From RBG-13-68-16 sp050018455 (GTDB taxonomy: Bacteria; Acidobacteriota; Thermoanaerobaculia; Thermoanaerobaculales; Thermoanaerobaculaceae), in contig JBEKAA010000001.1 in assembly GCA_050018455.1 (NCBI GenBank), positions 1 to 64,000 of the forward strand: a DNA stretch of 64,000 nucleotides. The letters run 5' to 3'. Below, one piece after another: positions 56,306 through 64,000 of the stretch. The translations under genes were made by a program, and so were the position numbers. Numbering within the stretch: position 1 is the first letter of the stretch; each line of letters starts with the position of its first letter. The notes beneath the pieces were generated by a model. That model did no database searches and was not told where the DNA came from. It worked only from the letters and a program-made list of their open reading frames with translations.

Positions 56306-57631
56306 ATGTTGAATGCCGCCAGAACCAGCCGGTCGGTGCCGGGTGTTGCTGCAGTCTTGATTGCCCTCGTGATGATGCCCGGTTGCGGCAAGAGCCCGCA
56401 GGCGGACGCGAAGAACCACCGCCCGATGCACGCCGATTTCCTGACACCGGGTGAGGGGCGGAAGGTCCTTTACTACCGCAACCCGATGAACCCGAAGATC
56501 ACCTCCCCGGTTCCGATGAAGGACGAGATGGGGATGGAGTATGTGCCCGTCTACGCCGACCAGGCGGCGTCCGCAAGCGGTGGCGTGGCAGGCATGGCGA
56601 CCGTCGAGATCAGCTCGGATGGGATTCGTCTCTCCGGCGTCCAGACCGAGCCGGCAGTCGTCGAACGCGTGGCGCGCTCCATACGGACTGTCGGAACCGT
56701 GACCGCGGACGAGACACGCATCCGGCACGTCCACACGAAGACCACGGGATGGGTGGAAAAGCTCTTCGTGAACTTCACCGGCCAGCTCGTGCGGAAGGGA
56801 CAGCCGATCCTCTCGATGTACTCGCAGGAGCTCCTGGCGAGCCAGCAGGAGTTCCTGCGGGCGCGGGAGACCGCCGCGAAGTTCACCGCATCGGAGCTGC
56901 CGGAGGTCCGCAGAGGTGGTGAGGAGCTGCTGCAGTCGGCCGAGCAGCGCCTCCGGCTGTTCGACGTCCCCGAGGATTTCATCGAGGAGTTGAAGCGCAC
57001 CGGCCGGCCGAGGCGCGCCGTCACCCTCCTCGCCCCGGTCTCGGGGTTCGTCACAGCCAAGGATGCCTTCGAGGGACAGCAGATCGAGCCTGGCATGGAG
57101 CTGTTTACCGTCACGGACCTTTCCCGAGTCTGGATCGAGGCCGACTTCTACGAGTACGAGGCGCACGCCATGCGCGTCGGGCAGAAAGCCAGAGTCACGC
57201 TTCCCTACGACCCCGGCCGCCAGCTCGCCGGGAGCGTCACGTACATCTACCCGACCCTCAACCCGGAGACCCGCACCCTGCGCGCGCGCCTCGAATTCCA
57301 GAACCCCGACTTCGCCCTCAAGCCAGGGATGTTCGCGAACGTCGAGCTGCCGCTGGACGCCACCGAGGGGATCGTAATCCCGGACTCGGCCGTGATCGAC
57401 ACGGGTGAGCGTCAGGTGGTGTTCGTGAGCCTCGGTGGCGGGCAATTCGAGCCGCGCGAGGTAAAGCTCGGGGTTCGCGGCTCGGGCAAGGCTCAGATCC
57501 TCTCGGGCGTCGCCGCCGGCGACCAGGTCGTCACGCGGGCCAACTTCCTGCTCGACTCCGAATCGCAGTTGCGCGCCGCGGTAGCCGGCAGGGCGAAGAC
57601 CTCCGACCACGAGCACGGAGGCGGTCAATGA
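56306..57631 (+). CDS. cusB: RND efflux periplasmic adaptor, CusB-type, with heavy-metal-binding domain
   Basis: A 441-residue membrane-fusion protein. A lipobox ends at Cys27 (VMMPGC). Residues about 50-85 form a heavy-metal-binding domain (KVLYYRNPMNP, then PMKDEMGMEYVPVY) whose Met and Tyr residues suit Cu(I) or Ag(I). The barrel-sandwich and helical hairpin follow (GWVEKLFVNFTGQLVRKGQ, YSQELLASQQEFLRA), then beta-barrel segments. It links the CusC-like duct with the CusA-like pump and hands over metal. It overlaps the cusA gene by four bases (ATGA). Confidence 0.92.
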   Translation: MLNAARTSRSVPGVAAVLIALVMMPGCGKSPQADAKNHRPMHADFLTPGEGRKVLYYRNPMNPKITSPVPMKDEMGMEYVPVYADQAASASGGVAGMATVEISSDGIRLSGVQTEPAVVERVARSIRTVGTVTADETRIRHVHTKTTGWVEKLFVNFTGQLVRKGQPILSMYSQELLASQQEFLRARETAAKFTASELPEVRRGGEELLQSAEQRLRLFDVPEDFIEELKRTGRPRRAVTLLAPVSGFVTAKDAFEGQQIEPGMELFTVTDLSRVWIEADFYEYEAHAMRVGQKARVTLPYDPGRQLAGSVTYIYPTLNPETRTLRARLEFQNPDFALKPGMFANVELPLDATEGIVIPDSAVIDTGERQVVFVSLGGGQFEPREVKLGVRGSGKAQILSGVAAGDQVVTRANFLLDSESQLRAAVAGRAKTSDHEHGGGQ

Positions 57632-60600
57632 TCAAGAGGATTATCGAGTTCTCGGCCAACAACAGGATGTTGGTGCTGCTGGGGGTCGCCGCCCTCTGCG
57701 TGGTGGCTGCTCACACGCTCAAGGAGATCCGCCTCGACGCACTACCCGACCTCTCGGACACGCAGGTGACCATCTACTCGCGCTGGGACCGCTCGCCCGA
57801 CCTCATCGAGGACCAGGTCACCTACCCCATCGTCACGGCTCTGCTCGGCGCCCCGAAGGTCAAGGCGATCCGGGGCTTCTCCGATTTCGGGTTTTCCTAC
57901 GTCTACGTGATCTTCCAGGATGGTACGGACATCTACTGGGCGCGCTCGCGGGTGTTGGAGTACCTGTCCAAGATCCAGCAGCAGCTGCCCCAGGGCGTGC
58001 GGACCGAGCTCGGACCGGACGCCACCGGCGTCGGGTGGGTGTTCCAGTACGCGCTCGTCGACCGCTCGGGCACCCACTCGCTCGACCAGCTGCGCTCCTA
58101 CCAGGACTGGACGTTGCGCTACGCCATCCAATCGTTGCCCGGCGTGGCGGAGGTGGCTTCCATCGGCGGCTTCGTCAAGCAGTACCAGATCACGGTCGAC
58201 CCCAATCGGCTCTCCGCCTACAAGCTCCCGCTGAACGAGGTCGTGGAAGCGATCCGGAGCTCGAACAACGAGGTCGGAGGGCGCCTGCTGGAGTTCTCGG
58301 GCCGTGAGTACATGGTGCGGGGGCACGGCTACGCTCGCTCCCTCGACGACTTCGAGCAGATCGTGGTAAAGGTCGGGCCGGGCGGGGTGCCGGTCCTCCT
58401 CAAGGACATCGCCCGCGTCGAGTTGGGACCGGAGATCCGCCGCGGCATCTCGGATCTGGACGGCCTCGGGGATCACGTCGGCGGCATCGTCGTCATGCGG
58501 CACGGCGAGAACGCCCTCAACGTGATCAACGTGGTCAAGGAGAAGCTCAAGGAGATCCAGCCCTCCCTCCCCAAGGGCGTCGAGGTCGTCACAACGTACG
58601 ACCGGTCCGACCTCATCACCCGCGCCATCGACACTCTCAAGCACGAACTCATCGTCGAGATGATCATCGTCTCGATCGTGATCCTGCTCTTCCTCTGGCA
58701 CATACCGTCGAGTCTGGTGCCCATCCTCACCATCCCGGTCTCCGTCCTGCTCGCGTTCATCCCGCTCTACTACATGGGGGTCACGGTCAACATCATGTCG
58801 CTGGCCGGCATCGCCATCTCCATCGGCGTGCTGGTCGACGGCGCGATAGTCGAAGTGGAGAACGCGTACAACAAGCTTTACAACTGGCAGGCCGAGCGGC
58901 GCGAAGGGGATTTCCACGGGGTTCGCCTCGAGGCTCTCAAGGAGGTAGGCCCCTCGGTGTTCTTCTCGCTTCTGGTGATCGCGGTGGCGTTCATCCCCGT
59001 CTTCGCCCTCGTCGACCAGGAGGGGCGCCTCTTCAAGCCCCTCGCCTACTCCAAGAATCTGGCCATGGCGATCGCCGCTCTCCTCGCGATCACGCTCGAC
59101 CCCGCCATGCGGATGCTCTTCACCCGCATGGACCCCTTCACCTTCAAGCCGCGGTTCCTGGCGTGGCTCGCCACCAAGGTCCTGGTGGGGACCTACCGCT
59201 CGGAAGAGAAGCACCCGATCAGCCGCACTCTGTTCCGGGTCTACGAACCGGCATGCCGCTTCGTGCTCCGCCACCCCAAGGCGGTCATCGCCACCGCCGT
59301 GGGCCTCGTGGCGGTGAGCCTGCCGTTCTACTTCACGCTGGGGACGGAATTCATGCCACCGCTCAACGAGGGCACGATCCTCTACATGCCCTCCACGATC
59401 CTGCCCGGCACATCAGTGCAGCAGGCGAAGGAGCTGCTCGAGACGCAGGACCGCGTGCTCAAGTCGTTCCCCGAGGTGGAGCGGGTGTTCGGAAAGGCCG
59501 GCCGCGCCGAGACCTCGACCGACCCGGCGCCTTTCTCGATGATGGAGACCACGGTCATGCTCAAACCTCCACAGGACTGGCAGGCGAAGCAGCGCTGGTA
59601 CTCATCGTGGGCCCCGGAGTGGCTCAAGTCGGTGTTCCGGCCAATCTGGCCCGATCACATCTCATGGGAGGAGCTGGTCGACAAGATGCACGCCGCACTG
59701 AAGATCCCGGGCGTCAACAACGCCTGGACGATGCCGATCAAGGCCCGCATCGACATGCTCAGCACCGGCGTGCGCACACCGGTGGGAATCAAGATCTTCG
59801 GGGCCAACCTCACCGAGATCCAGCGCATCGGCGAGCAGATCGAGGGCATCATGCGTGAGATCCCGGGCACGCGCAGCGTGTACGCCGAGCGCGTCACGGG
59901 CGGCTACTTCGTCGACTTCACGCCCCGGCGCGATCAGCTCGCGCGCTACGGATTGACCATCGACCAGTTGCAGATGGTCATCACGACGGCCATCGGTGGC
60001 GAGAACATCACAACGACCATCGAGAGGCGCGAGCGCTACCCGGTCAACGTGCGCTATCCGAGGGAGCTGCGCGACGACGTCAACCGCCTGCAACGCGTGC
60101 TGGTCCCGACGCCCTCCGGCGCCCAGATTCCCGTCGCCCAGCTGGCCGACATCGAGCTGGTGCAAGGCCCGGCCATGATCCGCGACGAGAACGGCTTCCT
60201 CGCAGGCTACGTGTACGTCGACATCACGGGCCGAGACATCGGCGGCTACGTGGAGGAGGCCAAGAAGATCGTCCGGGACAAGGTCCGGCTCCAGCCCGGC
60301 TACGCCCTCCAATGGAGCGGCCAGTACGAGAACATGCTGCGCGTCCGGGCGCGCCTCAAGGTCGTGGTCCCGATCACCCTTGCATTGATCTTCCTGCTTC
60401 TCTACGCCAACACGAAATCGGCGTTCAAGGCGAGCGTCGTGATGCTGGCCGTGCCGTTCTCCGCCATCGGCGCCATCTGGCTCTTTCACCTGCTCCACTA
60501 CAACGTGTCCATCGCCGCGTGGGTGGGGATGATCGCCCTCCTCGGGCTCGACGCCGAGACCGGGGTGTTCATGCTGCTCTTCCTCGACCTGTCGTGGGCG

Positions 60601-60885
60601 AACTGCAAGCGACGCGGCCTGCTCAAAACCGCGGCCGAAGCCGACGAGGCGATCGTGCACGGCGCCGTCAAGCGGGTTCGCCCGAAGATGATGACCGTGA
60701 CCGCGGCGTTCATGGGCCTGCTGCCGATCATGTGGTCGACGTCGGCAGGCGCCGACGTGATGAAGCGGATCGCGGCACCGATGATCGGCGGCCTCCTCAC
60801 CTCCTTCGTGCTCGAGTTGCTGGTCTACCCGCCGATCTACAAACTTTGGAAGCAGGCGAAGGAGATGAAGGGAGTTCGGGCCTGA
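57628..60885 (+). CDS. cusA: Heavy-metal RND pump, CusA-type (Cu/Ag)
   Basis: A 1085-residue RND transporter with twelve expected membrane helices and two large periplasmic domains. Starting MIKRIIEFSANNRMLVLL, it has LPDLSDTQVTIYSRW, the TM4 motif GVLVDGAIVEVENAYNK, TEFMPPLNEGTILYMPST, and MPIKARIDMLSTGV, whose methionines match the CusA metal relay. That points to monovalent copper or silver rather than zinc/cobalt CzcA. It extracts metal from periplasm or cytoplasm using the proton gradient. No CusRS-type regulator is adjacent. Confidence 0.94.
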   Translation: MIKRIIEFSANNRMLVLLGVAALCVVAAHTLKEIRLDALPDLSDTQVTIYSRWDRSPDLIEDQVTYPIVTALLGAPKVKAIRGFSDFGFSYVYVIFQDGTDIYWARSRVLEYLSKIQQQLPQGVRTELGPDATGVGWVFQYALVDRSGTHSLDQLRSYQDWTLRYAIQSLPGVAEVASIGGFVKQYQITVDPNRLSAYKLPLNEVVEAIRSSNNEVGGRLLEFSGREYMVRGHGYARSLDDFEQIVVKVGPGGVPVLLKDIARVELGPEIRRGISDLDGLGDHVGGIVVMRHGENALNVINVVKEKLKEIQPSLPKGVEVVTTYDRSDLITRAIDTLKHELIVEMIIVSIVILLFLWHIPSSLVPILTIPVSVLLAFIPLYYMGVTVNIMSLAGIAISIGVLVDGAIVEVENAYNKLYNWQAERREGDFHGVRLEALKEVGPSVFFSLLVIAVAFIPVFALVDQEGRLFKPLAYSKNLAMAIAALLAITLDPAMRMLFTRMDPFTFKPRFLAWLATKVLVGTYRSEEKHPISRTLFRVYEPACRFVLRHPKAVIATAVGLVAVSLPFYFTLGTEFMPPLNEGTILYMPSTILPGTSVQQAKELLETQDRVLKSFPEVERVFGKAGRAETSTDPAPFSMMETTVMLKPPQDWQAKQRWYSSWAPEWLKSVFRPIWPDHISWEELVDKMHAALKIPGVNNAWTMPIKARIDMLSTGVRTPVGIKIFGANLTEIQRIGEQIEGIMREIPGTRSVYAERVTGGYFVDFTPRRDQLARYGLTIDQLQMVITTAIGGENITTTIERRERYPVNVRYPRELRDDVNRLQRVLVPTPSGAQIPVAQLADIELVQGPAMIRDENGFLAGYVYVDITGRDIGGYVEEAKKIVRDKVRLQPGYALQWSGQYENMLRVRARLKVVVPITLALIFLLLYANTKSAFKASVVMLAVPFSAIGAIWLFHLLHYNVSIAAWVGMIALLGLDAETGVFMLLFLDLSWANCKRRGLLKTAAEADEAIVHGAVKRVRPKMMTVTAAFMGLLPIMWSTSAGADVMKRIAAPMIGGLLTSFVLELLVYPPIYKLWKQAKEMKGVRA

Positions 60886-60928
60886 GCTCGGAGCCGGCCG
60901 CGGCGCGAAGATTCTGTTCCTCGGACTA

Positions 60929-61077
60929 ATACCAATTTGCCATCAGTCGTAGAGCAAAGGTGTCATCCCGAGCGCAGCGAGGGATCTGGGAGGGGGCCGG
61001 TAGATCCAGGCTTTCCCCCACCCAGATTCCTCGTCGCTCCGCTCCTCGGAATGACATGTTCGATGGCAAATTGGTAT
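60929..61077. repeat. REP/MITE-like palindromic repeat with 16-bp terminal inverted repeats
   Basis: ATACCAATTTGCCATC (60929-60944) is matched by its exact reverse complement at 61062-61077. Inside are two further facing halves beginning TGTCATCCCGAG and TGTCATTCCGAG, the known CHPERSEGS-type REP wording. The whole 149-bp element can fold on itself. It occupies most of the 282-base gap between cusA and the YHS-type gene. No clear target-site duplication was seen. Confidence 0.7.
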
Positions 61078-61167
61078 AAAACAGCACGGGTGTGGATTGA
61101 CCAAACCACCGGACGGAAGAAGCCCGGAACCGGAACGTGGCGCTATGATTACATGGGAGATATGGAC

Positions 61168-61608
61168 ATGTACAAGAACCTTGTTGCAGGTCTTGCGGCC
61201 GCAGTTGTGGCGTTGGGCGTTGCGGTGGCCCTCTCGGCAGACGGCCCGTCGGCCAAGCCCCAGACGACGTGCCCCGTGTCCGGAAAGCCGATCGACAGGG
61301 ACATCCACGTCGACTACCAGGGCCAGCGTATCTACTTCTGCTGTGCCAAGTGCCCGGCCGAGTTCCGGAAGGACCCCGAGAAGTACTTCGCCGCCTTCGA
61401 AAAGGAGGGCGTTGGACTCGAGAACATCCAGACGACGTGTCCGGTCAGCGGCGAGAAGCTGGGCGAGGCCGACATGGGCAAGCCCGTCTCCCTGCAGTAC
61501 AAAGGCCGCACGGTCCTGTTCTGCTGCACGATGTGCGTCAAAAAGTTCCAGGCGGACCCGGCCAAGTACCTCGCCGTCCTGCCGGGCGAGCAGAGCGCCG
61601 CAAAGTAG
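61168..61608 (+). CDS. Secreted protein with two TRASH/YHS-like metal-binding domains
   Basis: A 146-residue protein with a signal peptide (AGLAAAVVALGVAVALSADG). Two tandem domains follow: TTCPVSGKPIDRD to FCCAKCPAEFRKDPEKYF, then TTCPVSGEKLGEA to FCCTMCVKKFQADPAKYL. Each has the C...FCC-x2-C pattern of TRASH/YHS domains, which bind copper or other soft metals. The ATG at 61168 was chosen because GGGAGA lies seven bases upstream; TATGAT at 61144-61149 may be a -10. It lies after the Cu/Ag pump genes across a repeat element, fitting a periplasmic metal-chaperone role. Confidence 0.85.
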   Translation: MYKNLVAGLAAAVVALGVAVALSADGPSAKPQTTCPVSGKPIDRDIHVDYQGQRIYFCCAKCPAEFRKDPEKYFAAFEKEGVGLENIQTTCPVSGEKLGEADMGKPVSLQYKGRTVLFCCTMCVKKFQADPAKYLAVLPGEQSAAK

Positions 61609-61615
61609 CTCGCTG

Positions 61616-62590
61616 CTACCCCTGTAGCGCGCGCCTCGCCGCAATGGCCTGCGGGTTCTGGGGGCGTTCGACCTGGATCGTGGAGTGCTCGATCCCGAAG
61701 CGGTCGTTGAGGGCGGCCCTGATGCGCCAGAGCACGTCTTCGTGGCACTCGGGGAGGACGGTCACATGCGCCGAGAGCGCCACGAAGCCGCTCGTAATCG
61801 TCCAGACGTGCAGGTCGTGGACGGCCGCGACACCCTCGACGGCGCCGATCGCGCTCCCGACCTCCGCCAAGTCGATCCCCCTCGGAACCGCTTCCATCAG
61901 CACGTCGAGTGAATCGCGAACCAGGCCCCAGGCCGAAACGATCACGAGGCCTCCGATGAGCACGGAGGCCACGGGATCGGCCCACAACCAACCCAGGGTG
62001 CTGATCAGCACCCCCGCCACGATCGCCTGCACGCTCCCGAGCGTGTCGGTGAGCACGTGCAGCCATGCGCCGCGCACGTTCAGGCCCCCGTGCCGGTCGA
62101 CGTGGAGGACGGCCAGGGATATCAGGTTGACAACGAGGCCGCCGCCCGCGATCGCGAGGAGAAGACCCCCCTTCACCGCGGGCGGCTGCGCCCAGCGGCG
62201 ACAAGCCTCCACGACGATCAGGACGGCGAGAACGATCAGCGTCGCCCCGTTCGCGAGCGCCGCGAGGATCTCGATGCGGCGGTTCCCGTAGGTCCGTCGC
62301 GCGGCGGCGGGCCGTCTTGCGACCCAGAGCGCGAAAAGCGAGAGGGCGAGCGCCGCAACGTCGGTGAGCCTGTGTCCTGCATCGGCCAGGAGCGCCAGGG
62401 AGTTCGCCGCGACTCCACCGACGACCTCGGCGACCATGGTGCCCGTTGCCAGGCCCAGCACGACCCAAAGACGCCCGAACTGGCCGCCGAAGGACCTCTG
62501 GTGCGTGTGCCCGCTCCCCACTCGAGGGTTCCTTCCCTTCTCGCCAGGCGGCCTCATTTCCGCAGGCGCGGCGTCCGGCGTGCCGATCAT
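61616..62590 (-). CDS. Cation diffusion facilitator (CzcD/ZitB-like metal exporter)
   Basis: A 324-residue CDF transporter with six membrane helices and a His-containing N-terminus (GSGHTHQ). Metal-site motifs are LADAGHRLTDVAAL in TM2 and HVLTDTLGS in TM5, the His-x3-Asp type used for zinc in ZitB/CzcD. The C-terminal cytoplasmic domain shows VHDLHVWTITSGFVALSAH. It exports zinc or related divalent ions by proton exchange. It converges on the YHS-type gene, seven bases apart, extending the metal-resistance island. An in-frame upstream frame is disregarded. Confidence 0.93.
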   Translation of the reverse strand: MIGTPDAAPAEMRPPGEKGRNPRVGSGHTHQRSFGGQFGRLWVVLGLATGTMVAEVVGGVAANSLALLADAGHRLTDVAALALSLFALWVARRPAAARRTYGNRRIEILAALANGATLIVLAVLIVVEACRRWAQPPAVKGGLLLAIAGGGLVVNLISLAVLHVDRHGGLNVRGAWLHVLTDTLGSVQAIVAGVLISTLGWLWADPVASVLIGGLVIVSAWGLVRDSLDVLMEAVPRGIDLAEVGSAIGAVEGVAAVHDLHVWTITSGFVALSAHVTVLPECHEDVLWRIRAALNDRFGIEHSTIQVERPQNPQAIAARRALQG

Positions 62591-62639
62591 GATGCGCCGT
62601 GCCGTCAGTCAAAGCGAGAGCCGGGAGTGCCCTGCCGCC

Positions 62640-63458
62640 TCACCAGAACCTCTCGGCGTGGATCTCGCCCGGCTTCGAACGAGAGTGCTCCCGGAACCCG
62701 TCCGTCACGAGGATGCCGGTCATCGCGTCCACCATTTCCGGGTTCCCGCACAGGAAGACGTGCGTGTCGGAGGCCACGGGATGGAACCCCCACGCCCTGT
62801 CGAGGCAGCGCTTCGTCCAGAGATCCTGCACATAGCCGGTCTCTCCTCCCCACGGCACCGGCTCCTCGCCCGGGCGCGACACGGTAGTCAGGTACGACAA
62901 GCTGGGGCACAGCCTCTGCATTGTGATCAGCTCCGCCCGGTAGCCGAGATCCCACGAATGCCGCGCCCCGTGCAAGACTCCGATACGCCGCGGGTGGTCG
63001 CTCCTGAGATCGCTGCGGAGCTGGCTCATGTACGGCGCGAGTCCCGTCCCCGTGGCGATCATGACGAGGTTCGCATGCGGCGGCGCTTGATCGAAGGTGA
63101 ACACTCCCGTGAGCTTCGGGCCCAGCCACAGCCGGTCCCCGACCTTAAGCGCGTACAGGCGTGGCGTGAGCGAGCCCGAGCGCACCAGCGTGAGGTAGAA
63201 CTCCAGGTACTGCCGCTCCGCCGAGGACGACGCGATCGAGTAGGACCGGCGGATGAGCGTTCCCGGCTTCGGCGACGGCTCGTCCGAGGCATCGGCGAAA
63301 GGGTGCCGGGGCACCTCGGGCGGCAGGCCAAGAACCGCAAACTGGCCGGGCTTGAACGCGGGCAGTTCCCAGCCTACCGGCGCCACCCGCAGGATCAGGA
63401 GACCGGGCGCCACCTCGATCTTCGCGGCCACGACCGCGTTCAGTTCGTTCGTCATCAT
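62640..63458 (-). CDS. fpr: Ferredoxin--NADP+ reductase family protein
   Basis: A 272-residue flavoprotein. The FAD motif is RRSYSIASS, preceded by FKPGQFAVLGL; the NADP-binding part shows VMIATGTGLAPYMSQLRSD and FLCGNPEMVDA. The C-terminus (SKPGEIHAERFW) ends in an aromatic residue stacking on the flavin, as in bacterial Fpr. It transfers electrons between NADPH and ferredoxin or flavodoxin. The paired ATGs at 63458/63455 give a normal N-terminus. Its promoter must lie in the 199-base gap before the CRP-type gene. Confidence 0.91.
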   Translation of the reverse strand: MMTNELNAVVAAKIEVAPGLLILRVAPVGWELPAFKPGQFAVLGLPPEVPRHPFADASDEPSPKPGTLIRRSYSIASSSAERQYLEFYLTLVRSGSLTPRLYALKVGDRLWLGPKLTGVFTFDQAPPHANLVMIATGTGLAPYMSQLRSDLRSDHPRRIGVLHGARHSWDLGYRAELITMQRLCPSLSYLTTVSRPGEEPVPWGGETGYVQDLWTKRCLDRAWGFHPVASDTHVFLCGNPEMVDAMTGILVTDGFREHSRSKPGEIHAERFW

Positions 63459-63657
63459 GAGCCTCGTCGCTCCAAGCCGCACCTCCCCGGGGTCCAACGT
63501 CGCTCCGGGTCGATTTGCTTCCAACGCTGCCGAGCCGCAGGCAACCGTAGCGGACCATGCAGGCACGGCGCAAGCCCTTCGGCCGAGCCCGTCCCGCTAC
63601 AATCGCACCGCCTCCAGACAATGGTCACGGGCGCGTTCCGGAGGCGATGGAGGCGTC

Positions 63658-64000
63658 ATGGACGACAGGCGTTCGCTTCTCGGCAGGTGCGAGCTCTTCG
63701 CAGGTCTCGACGAGACAGTCGTCGATCTGTTCGCCGGTGCGGCCATCCAGCGCCGGTTTCCGGTCGGCGGCACCCTCTTCACGCAAGGATCTCGGCGCGA
63801 AGCGTGCTTCGTCGTCGCCGAGGGCCAGGTCGAGATCGTCCGGACCGACGGCGGGGAGACGGAACGGCTGAGCGTGCTCGGCCCTGCCGACGCTCTCGCC
63901 GAAGGCGCCCTCCTGGACGCATCCCTCCACACCACCACCGCACGAGCACTGACTCCGGTTTCGGCGCTGGAGCTGCAGCGGACGGTGGTGCACGCGGCCC
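63658..64000 (+). CDS. Cyclic-nucleotide-binding (CRP/FNR-type) protein, N-terminal part
   Basis: The first 114 residues of a protein cut by the window edge. After LLGRCELFAGLDETVVDLFA comes a cNMP-binding beta-roll: FPVGGTLFTQGSRREACFVV, AEGQVEIVRTDGGETERLSV and LGPADALAEGALLD. These match the CRP/FNR regulator sensor fold. Whether a DNA-binding domain follows cannot be seen. GGAGG (63649-63653) lies four bases before the ATG at 63658. TACAAT at 63598-63603 may be the -10. It is divergent from fpr and next to metal-resistance genes. Confidence 0.82.
   Translation, partial: MDDRRSLLGRCELFAGLDETVVDLFAGAAIQRRFPVGGTLFTQGSRREACFVVAEGQVEIVRTDGGETERLSVLGPADALAEGALLDASLHTTTARALTPVSALELQRTVVHAA

Noticed and set aside
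60937..61152. Upstream extension of the double TRASH protein through the REP element
   Set aside because: It translates the REP palindrome (CHPERSEGS-type wording), which is a known source of false coding frames; the signal peptide starts at 61168.
1..64000. CRISPR array, prophage, insertion sequence or tRNA-linked island
   Set aside because: No regularly spaced repeats, integrase, transposase or tRNA gene was found on either strand.

Overview
The window is a GC-rich, densely coded stretch of a Gram-negative (diderm, LPS-making) bacterial chromosome. It carries LPS-transport (Lpt) genes, kdsC, outer-membrane TolC proteins, an rpoN/ptsN/rapZ/hprK cluster and a CHPERSEG-type REP repeat. This mix, together with a combined regulatory PTS plus HprK, best fits an Acidobacteriota-like lineage. 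That placement is inference; there is no rRNA or tRNA gene here to confirm it. No insertion sequence, prophage or CRISPR array was seen. Coding density is about 95 percent and no gene-free stretch exceeds 300 bases.

Layout. 1-10.8 kb: the tail of a secreted protein, kdsC and rtcB, two oligopeptide-type ABC ATPases without permeases, a tolC gene with a LolD-type ATPase, an NadB/SdhA-like flavoprotein with a small Cys protein, an ALDH7-type dehydrogenase and a thioesterase. 10.9-15.7 kb: dnaE and ornithine aminotransferase. 15.8-20.2 kb: a partition locus of parA, parB and a natural LptF-LptG fusion, with two identical 16-bp perfect palindromes (one inside parB), three DnaA-box-like repeats and an AT-rich core. 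I propose this as a candidate parS/origin region. 20.4-34.8 kb: a long minus-strand block read as mtgA, accA, an LptC-LptA fusion, lptB, rpoN, hpf, ptsN, hprK, rapZ, EIIA-Man, ptsH, ptsI, then a secreted unknown, miaB and a bifunctional nuclease. 34.9-39.3 kb: PP2C phosphatase, DnaJ-TPR, two related repeat proteins and a RodZ-like protein. 39.3-54.5 kb: a solute-binding lipoprotein coupled to an HD-GYP sensor, phosphomannomutase, D-amino-acid transaminase, fabG, a frame-broken fabD, a glycosyltransferase, an rRNA methyltransferase, rarA, an aldolase, TPR and periplasmic unknowns, a thioesterase, maf and ogt. 54.6-64 kb: a copper/silver-type efflux operon (small Cys-rich protein, CusC, CusB, CusA), a REP/MITE-like repeat, a double TRASH/YHS protein, a CDF exporter, a ferredoxin-NADP reductase and the start of a CRP-type regulator.

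How genes work together. The PTS genes (EI, HPr with His15 and Ser46, EIIA-Man, EIIA-Ntr, HprK, RapZ) form a regulatory phosphorelay with no sugar permease in view, next to sigma-54 and the hibernation factor. The Lpt genes (LptB, fused LptCA, fused LptFG) give an inner-membrane LPS exporter made of fewer, larger chains. Metal-efflux genes at the right end form one functional island.

A recurring regulatory feature is a -10-like hexamer (TANNNT) placed only 5-8 bases, most often exactly 6, before the start codon of about fifteen genes that begin transcription units. This suggests frequent leaderless transcription and was used to choose several starts.
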